Under the pieces are notes generated by a model. The model worked only from the letters and a program-made list of their open reading frames with translations. It did not search any database and was not told the origin of the DNA. The position numbers were made by a program, and so were the translations under genes. Shown in pieces: positions 12,229 to 23,050 of a stretch of DNA of 64,000 bases (the stretch's first letter is position 1; each line of letters starts with the position of its first letter). Origin of the DNA: Loxodes magnus (Eukaryota; Ciliophora; Karyorelictea; Loxodida; Loxodidae); assembly GCA_946699065.1 (NCBI GenBank), contig CAMPDV010000533.1, forward strand, positions 124,001 through 188,000, in the 5' to 3' direction.

Positions 12229-12430
12229 AACTTTTTCTAATATACTTAAAATAATAAATAAATTCAATTTTTTTAACTTGTTTAAATAATTTTAGTCACA
12301 AAGTTCTTTTCAACGTTTTCTAATCTTATATATTTTTATTTTTTTATATAAATCTTTATATATTTTGAAACAATTCTATTATTCAAAGCTAGCATTTTAA
12401 ATATTATCTTTTTATAATTATAAAAAAAAT

Positions 12431-13303
12431 ATGGTAGAAGGTTTCAAAAAGGGCTTCTATACCACCTCTTTCTAAGCTAAAAAGGAAGAGAGGAAGCAGG
12501 AAACCTAAATTTCTAAACACCACACGTCATCTTCCAAAGCCAAACCTTCTTCTTAAACCATATAGGAGCAACTCTAAACAACATCCCCCAGACAACCCTA
12601 GAAACACTAACATGCAACAATATCGACTGAGGACCTTCCCAAGAAGCAAAAGATTAGTAACTTTCAGGCCTAGATTAGGACATTCAACCCCTACATGGAC
12701 CTCGGAGATCTCAATAAAGAACAAATCTTAGGAATGACGAAGGAGGAAATGGCTAAGCTTATCTTAGCATTAATAGGAAAAAATAAAGATCTGGAAAAAC
12801 AGATTGAAGAACTAGCTTAAGAACAGCAAGAGCATTTAGAAGATGAGGAAACCCATGCTCCTAGAAACTTAAACCAGGCTGCAATGAATATCAGAATTGA
12901 CGAATTCGATAGGCAGCTGGAACAATTATACGAATCGAATGAAAGTATTCATATCAAATTGGAAAAATTAGAGACAAGTGTAAAATAATAGGCTATGTAA
13001 TCTATCCCAATGGAGATCGAATAAGAGAATAATAAGCCAATTGAGCAAACTAAAGAGAAATATTTTAGGAAAAAATGTTACATCCGCAGGAGAACAGACC
13101 ACCTATGGAGACGATGCTGGAAGAGAAAGGAGATTTAATAGAAAATATGATATGACCTAACCTAATTTTACCCAACCAGGAATGGAGAAATTTATAAGAA
13201 GAAAGCAAGCTATATGAAGAGACAACTATTCCGAAAACTTGACAGTGAAGGGAGGAGAAGACCACCTAGAGATCAAGTTCCTATTGGTTGGATAGGGAAG
13301 TAG
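12431..13303 (+). CDS. Gag-like ORF1, best-preserved copy (gag-d)
   Basis: An intact frame from ATG 12431 to TAG 13301-13303 (290 codons); TAG 13316 and TAA 13331 are alternative ends. The N-terminus is basic and low-complexity. Residues about 90-200 form a heptad-rich coiled coil (TKEEMAKLILALIGKNKDL, EEL, then LEQLYESNESIHIKLEKL). A SIPMEIEQE motif follows, shared with other copies (MEIE at 5.8 kb, PMEIENE at 38.1 kb). A zinc-knuckle-like CYIRRRTDHLWRRC lies at 13076-13117, in which the second Cys has become Arg. The C-terminal 60 residues are Arg/Lys-rich. GC is higher and far fewer TAA/TAG are used for Gln than in neighbouring DNA, so this looks like a young copy. It is followed by a TTTAA tail shared with the RT elements. 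No ORF2 follows. Confidence 0.68.
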
Positions 13304-13333
13304 GAAGCTTTTAAGTAGACGATCCTTCTTTAA

Positions 13334-13353
13334 CACTTTAATTTAATTTAATC
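13334..13353 (+). repeat. TTTAA tail of gag-d element
   Basis: About three TTTAA units directly after the gag-like ORF. The same tandem pentamer ends both reverse transcriptase elements (17727-17750 and, shorter, about 20020-20040), which suggests a shared 3' end used in target-primed reverse transcription. Confidence 0.6.
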
Positions 13354-13359
13354 TTTTTA

Positions 13360-16060
13360 TAATTAATATAATAAATTTTAATATGTTTTTACCATATTTC
13401 ATATAAGTAATTAACAATTTTTACTCTTTTCATTCCAAACATTTTAATTAAATCTCCTTAAATTATCTTTTATTCACCTGCTATCAAACTAAATCGCTCC
13501 AATAATTCCTCCATTTGTTTCTCATTTCGCTCTAAAAATTAAATTCTTCTTCAAAATAACTATGAATGAAAGCATTTAATTCTAATTTATTAAAGTTGTC
13601 TTCGTCTAGGGAAGTTTTTAATAAAATAATTTTTGGTTATAAGTTAAAAGTTTGAGTAATTATGATTCCTGATATCTTTATATTCTTTAACTAAATCTTA
13701 CAGAGCTTCACATTAAGAAATATGCTAATAATGTCTTATTCCCCAAATTTAAATCTCAGAGTGTTTTATTTAATAGTGCTTTTAATTTAAATCATACTAA
13801 AATTGTAACTAAGGTATTTAATTTGTAAACTGACAATTATTTTCGAATAATTATCTTATTTAATTCTGTGCATGTATAGATTGGAAATTTCTTTTCATCA
13901 ATCTTATTAACTAAATCTTCAAAATAAATACGTGCGTTAGGCAAAGCTTATCCTTCCTTTTGCATCCTAATAAAATTTCTATTCTATTTTATTTTAAATT
14001 TTACTTAAATATTGATTGCTGTTACTAGCGCCTTAGATCTATTTGAAAATGTTAAATTTTTATTTTAAAATTCTTAAAATATTTAAGGTTACTGTTCTTC
14101 GTTTTGTTAAAAATAAATGTTACATCAGAGCTGTGATCAGTTTAAGGCTCAGTAATATTTTATGTAAAATTTGAAATACCTCATTGTTATAAAATATTAA
14201 AAGGATAATTAATTCAAGTCTATAAAGAAAGATTCATTCTTAGTAGAGCATGGACTTTGTAAAGCATATCTTTCTACTTTTCTTTAGCCTGTGATTATAT
14301 CATACTTTATTTTTTATACTTAGAAAAATAATATAAGAAAATATTTCTAACCTACTCTGTTTTATATCGTATAAATAGTGCTAAAAATCTATTAAATTTT
14401 TAAGTAATAATAATTTTATATTTAGATAACTTTTAGATAGATCCATTCACGCATTTTTGTATTTCATAGAAGTTTTTTAAAATTTATTTTAAAATTTCCC
14501 AAAAACATTTTTAATATTCAAATAATTATTTCTAATATTTTATAATTAAGTTTTACATTTATTGGTAAAAGAAATCGTATCTATTTCAGATAAGCTAAAT
14601 CTGCTTTTACTCAAATTTCCGGATTTCGTATTATAAATGCTCTAAAATATTGAAATCCCTTATACTTTCCAACTCTATATAGCTTAACTATTGTATTTAT
14701 TACAAAATAAAGATAAGTACTCTTTAGAATTAATTTAATGCAATGAAAGTACTTGACGCAACCACATTCCATCATTTTAGGAACTCTCCTATTATATTCT
14801 AAAATTTGTTAGCAGCTTTAAGATATATTAATGTTAATTTATTATTGAAATAATATATTTAAGCATATCATAGTTTTATGAGCAAATAAAAATTTATCAT
14901 ATAAGTATTATAATTAAACACTTAAATTATAATGAATTTTTTAATTTACAATATTTATTACTATAATATCATTAAATTTAATTATTTTAAAACTTCACTT
15001 TTATTAATATATTTAAAATCTACAATTTTTATTATAAGCTCTAAATTTAGAAATAATTATGATATTACTTTTTTATAATTAAATTAAATTAAATAATGTT
15101 CATTTATAATTAAATTAAATTTTTTTTATATAAACTAAACAGAATTTAAATTGAAAATATAATATTTTTACTGATATTGCTTTATAAAAATACAAAAATT
15201 ATAGTCAAATTGTTTATTAAAATTATTGGTTTTGGTAAAACATAACAATATAGTAAATTTCTATTAAAAATATATATATATTAAAACATATTGCTAGTTG
15301 CTAAACAAAAAATAAATAATTTATTTTTTAACTTTATTCTAATTTACAAAATTTTTTTAATGGTAAAGAATTAAATAATTTTTAGAAATTACAAAATTTT
15401 TACCTAAATAAGCAAAAAAATTTATAAAATTAGACTTCTAAAAGATAAAGAATTTAGTCTAAAATTATATAAAATAGCAAATTAATATATTTTAAATTTA
15501 CATAATATTATTTAAAAGTTAATAAAAATAATTTAGTATTTAATTTATCATTCTACGAAAATATACTAATTTTTATATTCAAATTTATAAAATAAATAAA
15601 TAGTAAAAATTATTTTAATTATTTTTTATTTAAGCTTTATAATATAAATTTAAGTAACAAATAATATTCAAATTTATAAAAGAAATGTTATAATATTTTT
15701 TATTTATAATCATATGTTAAATGTTTATTATAAAAAAATTAGAAAAAATTACTTAAAATATTAATTTATATAATTAAACCAAAATTTATATAGATAAAAT
15801 AAATTAGATTTAACTAGTATTACTGATACAAAATTTATATTTAGATAGTTTTCTTAAAATTTTCTATCTAATAATATCTATAAAAATTGATTAAAAAATT
15901 AAATTAAAAATAATATATCTCTACTTTTTTATAAAAGATTTTATAAAACTATTTGATTTACTGATAAAATAAATTGAACAAGAAAATATCCAAAATAAAC
16001 TTTATAAAAAGGTAAAATCGTTTTAAAGCTTCAAATATAATTTAATTTTTTAATTTAAGA
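13360..16060. other. AT-rich stretch, doubtful minus-strand coding
   Basis: Between about 13400 and 14150 the minus strand reads in broken frames (for example KLELNAFIHSYFEEEFNF and EKQMEELLERFSLIAGEQ). This could be a decayed gene, but the conserved F-box/LRR signature motifs were not found. From 14300 to 16060 there is only A/T-tract DNA, with two TTAAA pentamer runs near 15078-15125. No RNA gene was recognised. Confidence 0.35.
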
Positions 16061-16074
16061 TTAAAAAATTTAAG

Positions 16075-17706
16075 AAAGAGTTTTATTAATATGTTGAAAA
16101 TATTAAGGTATTTAGAAAAATATGAAAAACTAGGGCATAAAATTCAAAAAATTTATCATGCTAAGCTTGCTTGAGCAGATGATTTAATACTAATATCAAA
16201 TAATCAAAAAAATATGTAAATCTTAGTAAACGAAACTGAAAACATTTTTAAATTAATAAGACTTAATATTAACACGGAGAAATGCGAATTTATATAAATA
16301 CTCAAGAATAGAAACGAACGAACAAAGAGATTGAACTTTTTCTATTAGGAAAAAAAATTTAATAGAAATAACAAATTTAATACCTAGGATATCAAATAAA
16401 CTAACTTAATGAAGAAAGGTTCCGATTGAGAACCTCTTCAAGAAATTTTAATAATCGATATTTATATTCTAATCCTAATTCTTTAAAAACTATAACAAAA
16501 CATAGCCAATTAACTTTAAGAACTTATTCAGATTATTTATAATGCCAAAATTAGAATACTGCTCGGAATTAATCCCATATAGTATTCAATTAGGAATAAC
16601 AAAATGAAAAAATAAAATCTAAATAGCACAAAGATAAATCCTAAGAAAATACTTGAAAATTCCACAAGCATCATTTAAAGAAATATAGTATATAGATTTC
16701 AACTGATTTAAATTTGAAGATTCAACAGCATAAAGATTTTTAAATTTCTACAAAAATTTATAAGGTTAATTAAGAAATTATCAAGAAAAAGAAAAAAGTA
16801 GATAAGATACAAAATTCTAATAAATTTTCAAACAGAGTTAAAAATAGAACTCAAAATATAAAAAAAGCATTAAAAAAATTGAAAAATACTATGAAATAAA
16901 CAATGAATAAATAAAAGATCATAACATAAATAATTATACTAAAGAAATCTAAAAAAAATACAAAAATATACAAAAAAGAATTTTCAAGGAAACAATATAG
17001 AGAATATAAGATATGAAAACAGCCGAAATAATTTATAGACAATTTAAAAATGAGATTAAATTTTAAAATATTACTTATATAACAACAAACAAAGAATTAA
17101 TAAAAGAATAAAAATTAATTTATAGACTAAGAATGCAATTAATATTTTTTAGAGCTGATCTCTCAGAAAGACATATTGATTAAGAGTAGATACTATGCAT
17201 TTGTTAGCAATAAGAAAAATTTGAACACGTCTTTGATTGCTAGTATTACAGATAAATTATAAAAGAAAACAGTCTTCAGTTACAAGAAACATTATAAAAT
17301 TTACACATAAACATAAATCTGAAAAGAAGGAAATAATAAATATACAATAAACAATGAAACTAATAAAAAATAGAGAAAAATTTAAAAGAAATTCTAGAAT
17401 ATAATCAAATATTAATAAATTAAGAAACAAAAAAGAATAAATAAATCCTAGAAGATATTTATCTTAAGATTAAAAAAACATTATCTAGCATAAAACAAAA
17501 ACATTAACAAATAACTTGATTTTAGAATGATTGAGGGAAAAATAAATCCATTAGTAATATTTGAATAAAGAAGACTTAAAATAATTATTTTTAGAATGAA
17601 CAAAGATACAAGAAGAAGAGAAACTAAACTAAAAAAAATCAAATCAAAACAATAATGAAGACCTAAGAGTTTCAGAATGAGAGTGATATCATAAAAATTA
17701 TTTTAT
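16075..17706 (+). pseudogene. Non-LTR reverse transcriptase ORF2, 5'-truncated (RT1)
   Basis: The frame starts close to RT motif C: AKL-A-(TGA)-ADDLILIS at about 16165, the catalytic ADD. Then comes the motif D/E region (LNINTEKCEF and, in another frame, YLGYQIN), a thumb-like block (PKLEYCSELIPYSI, then TK-(TGA)-KNKIQIAQRQILRKYL), and a C-terminal Cys/His motif CICQQQEKFEHVFDC near 17195 that matches the CxC…EH…C domain of LINE-type ORF2 proteins. The palm motifs 0-B are missing and the reading frame shifts at least twice, so it is dead. It ends shortly before a TTTAA tail. TAA/TAG must be read as Gln throughout, and the TGAs fall where Trp is expected. Confidence 0.7.
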
Positions 17707-17726
17707 TAAGCTGAAAAGCGAACATT

Positions 17727-17750
17727 ATTTAATTTAATTTAATTTAATTA
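17727..17750 (+). repeat. TTTAA tail of RT1
   Basis: Four to five tandem TTTAA units right after the RT1 reading frame. Short tandem tails are a usual 3' end of non-LTR retrotransposons. Confidence 0.65.
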
Positions 17751-17942
17751 ATAAAAAATAATATTAACTTTAATTAAGAAATCAAACAATAATTCATTAA
17801 TGGGAGAATTTTGCTTTTAACTACCTTTAATCTAACTCAATAATAGATCTTTCTTAGTTATTCAAAATAGATTTAATATTCAATAGTATTTAACAAATTC
17901 AACTCTCATATCACCATTTTATCCATACAACAAATTTAACTT

Positions 17943-20027
17943 ATTATCTAAGAAATTCCCAATGGAAAACCAGACGGAATAAAATGCGAACTTCTGAAAT
18001 ATGGCAGATAATATCTGGTAATAATTATTCACTCTTTTCTGAATAATATGTAAAGTTTGGAAGATTTCCTTAAGAATTAAATACTTCAGTAATAATTCTA
18101 ATATTTAAAAAAAGGAAATTAAGATTAAAGGAAAAACTGACTACCTATTTCAATACTATTCTAAAGCTATATGATAAAGCTTTAACAAAAAGACTTTATA
18201 ATCTGATTTATTAGAGAAAATTGATTCATCCTTCTCAAATGGGATTCATGAAAAATAGATGAACTATTTAATAATCTTGGATTATAAAATATATAATTGA
18301 TAACTATGAGAAATAAACAAAAGGGAAAACTAAATTATCGCAACATTGATAGATGTTGAAAAAATGTTTACTCAATAGAAAGAAGACTTTTATTTTATTA
18401 ACTTAAGAGAGCCAAACAACCACTCAGACTAATAAAAGTCTTAGAATCACTTTATTAAAACCTAAATTCTTCATTTATTATAGATGGAACAACCACTAGA
18501 ATATTATAATATAACAATGGAATTAGGTAAGGAAGTTCACATGGATCCGTTTTAGCATTGTTGTATTATGATATAGTAATTAGATATTATGAAAGTAAAA
18601 TTATCTAAATGGGATTCAAATACCAGAGTTTGAGTGTTAGCTTCGCTTGAAGAGGATGGGCAGATTATTTGATTCTTCTTTCCAAATCTGCAAAGTATAT
18701 GTAGAATTTAATAAATGAAACAATTTTTTGCATAAACTCATTTAAAGACCAGTGTTACCAAATCTGAATGCATATAATTTCTAGAGAAGAATCAGAAATA
18801 ATAAATCTAAAATTTATGATTAGAAAATTATCCAATTGCTTAAAAAGAACAAGTCACATATTTAGGATTTTTCTACATCAGAGGAATAATTTTAATCCCC
18901 GTTGCAAAGAAGTCACATTCAAATATATAGCTGCAATGAAGAAAGCTTTTTTTAACTGATGAGATATAAGAATGTAACTCCTTGATATTAAAAAACTTTA
19001 TGCAGAGTTTTTACATTGCCTAAAGCGAATTTGGAGGAGACTTAATACAATGAAGTATTTAAAAAGGAGTAACCGAAGCTCTACAGAATTGAATCAAGCA
19101 TGAGATTGATTTCAAGAAAAGCTTTTTAAGTAACAATTGCAGCATTTAGTGAGTCATGCTATATAGACCTGAATTGCTTATCTTTTAAGCAAATTATAGC
19201 TATAAAATCCTTCAAATTCTATTATAAAATAAAATATGAAATATTTACTTTCCAAGATCAACAATAGACTCTCTTTTCATTAATATCTGCAAAAATGATT
19301 ATAATATTATGATTAAGTGAAGCAATTATCATACCTTAACACTATCAATCTGCAGAATTAATAGAATAATACCAGTCTGAAAACTTTTACTAACCATATA
19401 AGAAAGAAAATAAAGCAATATTTCTATAATAAAGCTACTAAAAAATTTATGAGAATTAAAACAACTAAAATATATGCTGAGCAGTTTGATAATCCTTAAC
19501 AATTTTCACAAATTACTTATACTAAGTAAAATAAATTGTATAGACAAGAAATTATTAGCATATATAAACTTAGAACCTAATCTTACAATTATCGTAAGAA
19601 TTTTAAGAACGTCATTATCCTATTGATAATTCTTATTGTATGTGAGGAGAATATGAGACTTTTGAACATATCTTTAAATTTATTATAATATAAGGATTTA
19701 TTATACAAAAGATCTAAAATTATGTCTTAAAGTTTTCATACTATACGATCAAAAATATATAAACTCATTTTCAAGGTTTAAATTGGGGTATTTAGATTTA
19801 TAAATCAAAATATTTCACAAAAGATAATAGCAAGATGACTTGAAATTCTAGAAATGGAGAAAGCAAAAAAGATAGATTCGAAAGATGAGTAGAAAGAAAG
19901 ACTAATTAAAGAAAAATGATGAGATCAAGACAAGATTAAAAAAATATTTAAGAACATTTACTAAAGTTTACATTTGAAGGAAGCAGTTCTTGCAATTAAA
20001 GACGTCAAAAACTCTTTTAGTTTAAAT
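17943..20027 (+). pseudogene. Non-LTR reverse transcriptase ORF2 (RT2), decayed
   Basis: Carries RT motifs in order: EIPNGKPDGIKCELLKYG; LKKGNQ…RKNWLPISIL (the Trp is TGA); QMGFMKNR; motif A TLIDVEKMF; motif B GIRQGSSHGSVLAL; motif C region GWADYLILLS (second catalytic Asp replaced by Tyr). Thumb-like sequence follows and, near 19630, a degenerate C-terminal motif YCM(TGA)GEYETFEHIF. Motifs sit in different frames, so several indels have occurred. LINE-type ORF2 proteins nick target DNA and reverse-transcribe their own RNA; no endonuclease domain was recognised upstream. The 3' two-thirds is also present at 38590 and 57998. It ends with short TTTAA-like repeats. The active-site change and frameshifts mean it cannot work. 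Confidence 0.72.
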
Positions 20028-20049
20028 TAAATTTAATTAAAAAAATAAT

Positions 20050-20480
20050 AACTTTGTAATTTTTAAAATGAAATAATCTAATTTGAATCAATTAAACATA
20101 CATAACTTTTATTAAACTTTTTTTATAAAATAATCTATATATGTTTAAATTCAATTTCTATCATATTGATAATTTTAATAAATTATCTTTATTTTTATTC
20201 TTTTTAAAGTAGATTTTATTAATCTTACTATTTATTTCATTACATCAAATTCTCGAAGATTAATAATCAAATTCCAAATTTTATTATTGTTTGATAAAAA
20301 TTTTATTTTTTTAATTTATTTGGTGGAGTTTCAATTTCTCCCGCTTAGTGTTCTTTTCTCTCTTTGCCTAATGGACTAGTAGAGAGTTACGCCAATGGAG
20401 GATTTTGTAGCCTAGTCTCTTTACTTTGGGTATAAACCTTCCCGAGGTCCTCCTTTCCAAGAGAAGTCCACCTTCATGAA
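20050..20480 (-). pseudogene. Gag-like 5' region remnant (gag-h)
   Basis: A segment at 20325-20480 is conserved (GC-richer, bounded by GGTGGA and TCCACC) with 25090-25247, 40128-40290 and 44490-44640. Read leftward it gives SKETRLQNPPLAQLSTSP, aligned with SKGARLQNLYRYNTPNLL at the 5' end of the leftward gag-like ORF at 25 kb. The following 20330-20050 reads as a degenerate basic peptide (FDVMKQIVRLIKSTLKRI). It is tail-to-tail with RT2. Probably a decayed ORF1 start; a conserved untranslated leader is the alternative. Confidence 0.4.
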
Positions 20481-20759
20481 TTTTAATTTTATAATATTAT
20501 ATTTGAAAATTATAAAACAAAAAAAGCTAAAAAATTAATATAAAATTTCCTTTTGTTTATTGATTACTTAAAAACTAAATAAAGTAAGGTGCATAATAAA
20601 AATAATATTTATAATATGAATATAATATAAATCTTAATTTAGTTAAATATTTATATAAAAGAAATTGTTTATTTTTTTAACTTAAGTTATGTTTATTAAT
20701 AAAGCTATTATATATTTTATATTTATATAACCTATTTTAATACTATTATTATTAACTTA

Positions 20760-20957
20760 GAATGCATCAGCACAATAAAGTTTCTCAATATTCAGTATAG
20801 TTTTAGCAATCTCCTAATAGATATAATGGATTGCTTATGTTGATCCTTTTGAAAACAGATATGCATGCTTAAAGAATGTATATTTCATATTAATAGCCTT
20901 CAAGTTTTTACCAAGTCCGTATATTTAACCAAAAGCGTTCACTTAAAGATCTTGAAT
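20760..20957 (-). pseudogene. Conserved fragment 'MKYxF' (copy 3)
   Basis: A 66-codon leftward frame: IQDLQVNAFG…, LGKNLKAINMKYTFFKHA, QEIAKTIL, ending CADAF. It aligns with the copies at 5091, 9091, 36252 and 40550. It lies head-to-head with the F-box/LRR gene at 21572, as the mirror copy does in the other repeat arm. Function unknown. Confidence 0.5.
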
Positions 20958-21060
20958 CCAACTAGTAATTTGTCTCATATTATAAGAGATAAATAAATAA
21001 ATTGGATTATAAGCGCGTAGTACTCTCATTGGTGCGCAGCTCTTTAAATTAATTTTATTT

Positions 21061-21354
21061 CATGTCGAAAAATAAAATTTTATGGGTCTTTTTATCCTCG
21101 TTTTCTCTTCCTGCAGTACGTCCCTGTAATTTTTCCTTCCAAAGCATAGGATGCAATATGCGATTACGGGGATATCTATCCTGACCTATGATGAAGAAAG
21201 TTTCCTCCTGGCATTCAGAGTTCTCCAACTTGCTAAGTCTTGCTTCTCTTTTTATTGATTTCTCTTCCTCTGATTTATTCTCTGTCAGCGCTAATTTTTT
21301 AGTTACCTTGCTGGGCCTCCAAGCAGCATCCGAAGGAAAGGGATTTCCACCCTG
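21061..21354 (-). pseudogene. GC-rich gag-like insertion fragment
   Basis: A 98-codon leftward frame without interruption (GGNPFPSDAAWRPSKVTKK…, ARLSKLENSECQEETFF, GQDRYPRNRILHPMLW, GRENEDKKTHKI). GC is much higher than the flanks. The surrounding ~400 bp (20995-21395) is absent from the equivalent places at 40.79 and 60.19 kb, so it was either inserted here or lost there. Its basic, charged composition resembles the gag-like ORFs and it contains no in-frame TAA/TAG/TGA, suggesting a young insertion. No domain was identified. Confidence 0.4.
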
Positions 21355-21571
21355 TTAAAAATGTATATAATAAGCATACGAAAACTTTGCTTTAACAGTT
21401 GTTTTGATAATTTGAGTAACACAGTTTGATTATATATTAATTATATCATAATTAATATATTTTAATAGTTTCATTATAATTAATACATCTTTAGAATATA
21501 TTTCTCATATTATTTTAAAACCAATAAATATTATATTTACATTTATTTACTCGTTTTTTATAAAAATAATA

Positions 21572-23050
21572 ATGGGACAAGTTTTTTAATGCATGGGATT
21601 TTAAGAAGAAAATAATTGAGAGGAAGAATAATGGTAGATAAGCTATCAAAAAGATAAAAATAAGAAATAATAATAAAAGTATACAGTTCATATAAATTCC
21701 TTACCTCTTTACATCTTAGAACTCATCTTTTCTTATTTGAATTTCGACGATGTTTGCATAAATAAATAAGTGTAAAAAAAGTGATTAAAAATTTAATATG
21801 AAACCTTTTAAGTTAATGCTTATAATATTTTAGTAAAATTAAAAAAGACTAATAATAGTTAAGAAATTTATTTTTAAAATGAGACAGACAAAAAATAAAT
21901 AACTTAAGAAGATGCTATATAACTTTTGGAAATAATCAAATAAAGTTTTAGTAAAATAGAAAAGCATAACTCATTCTCTTTAATCCTAGATCTAAATGAA
22001 ATTCAATGTCTTGAATAGTATAAGAATAAAGATTAGTAATTTGAGAGAAAATTAGATGAAATGATGTAATATCTTATTGAAATACTAAGAAAGTAAAAAG
22101 AGATAAAGTAAGAGCATATATAAAACTAAATAGTACTTACATGTGGATAAAAAATAAAATCTTTTTATTTTAATGGAAGATGCTGAAACAATTACATTAG
22201 TGAAGTTTTATTTTAATGCTCTAATTTATAGACTTTGAAAATTTAGTGTTGTGATATTTAAGAAAAAAATCTTACAAATATAAGCAAACTATAGAACTTA
22301 AAAGAATTCTATTTAGATGATAATAATAAAAAATTGAATGGATAATATTTATAATTTAATAGTGATTGTTAATTTTAAACTATTTCGTTTTAAGGCTCAA
22401 GAGTTTGGGGATGCTAATTTTTGGTAGATTTTTTGAGATTAAAAGGAGAAAAACTAAGAAGATTATATCTTGAAATTGGGGATTTAAACTCAGATAAATT
22501 AATTCAAATTTTCTAAAATAGTTAAAATTTAGAAGATATACAAATTGAATGATCTGAATAAAAGCATTAGAAATGATTAAAATATATAGAATAAAACCTA
22601 GTAAATTTAAAAAGCTTAAAATTATGATATTGTGAAATTGATAAATAAGCACTCTTTTAATTTTTTTAGAACAATAAATCTAATATAGAAAAATTAGAAT
22701 TTTATAGTTGCAATTAAATAGATTTAGAAATAATTAAAATTATAATCTAAAGATTCTAAAACTTAAAATATCTGAGCTTTAGTTAATTATAGAATATAGA
22801 TTCGTAAAGTATTGAATATATTTTCTAAAATAGTAAAAGTTTAGAAAAATTAGAATTAAAATTTTTAAAGTTCGAAAATGAATTGAGATTAAAGAATGAA
22901 TAAGATTAATTCTATGAGTTCTGAAGTAAATTATAAGTATTTAATCTATCATGCTGCACATTTATTAGAAGTTAAATTTCTGAAAGTATGAGAAAGGAAA
23001 TAATTGAGTTAATGAAGCATTTTCCAAATCTTAGATTAATAGGAGTATAA
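21572..23050 (+). CDS. F-box/LRR protein (FBXL copy 2)
   Basis: An intact frame of 492 codons from ATG 21572 to TAA 23048-23050. F-box residues 43-85: LPLYILELIFSYLNF, ending QVQKKW with W71 encoded by TGA at 21782-21784. Then come a helical linker and LRRs (LRRLYLEIGDLNSDKL, LKSLKLWYCEIDKQAL, IEKLEFYSCNQIDLEII, LEKLELKFLKFENEL, LQVFNLSCCTF). Five or more in-frame TGA sit where paralogues have TGA or TGG (W21 is TGG here but TGA in the copy at 36047). The role expected from the family is SCF substrate adaptor. The tandem copies at 40975 and 60383 have exactly the same length. The upstream ATG was chosen over the internal ATG at 21593 because the frame and the MGQV start are shared with the copy at 36047. 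A conserved in-frame TGA at 23138-23140 is an alternative stop. Confidence 0.87.

Noticed and set aside
16851..17042. 63-residue hydrophobic minus-strand frame resembling a membrane protein
   Set aside because: Antisense of the Lys/Asn-rich RT1 region; the plus strand carries recognisable RT thumb and Cys/His motifs on both sides.
20325..20480. Possible structured RNA with GGTGGA/TCCACC ends
   Set aside because: The complementary ends are not kept in the copies at 25 kb and are weaker at 40 kb, while a leftward peptide alignment holds; a coding remnant was preferred.
22380..22652. 90-residue hydrophobic minus-strand frame
   Set aside because: Antisense shadow of the F-box/LRR gene at 21572; Leu/Ile-rich LRR codons give hydrophobic antisense peptides. 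The same holds for 54361-54609 in the opposite sense.
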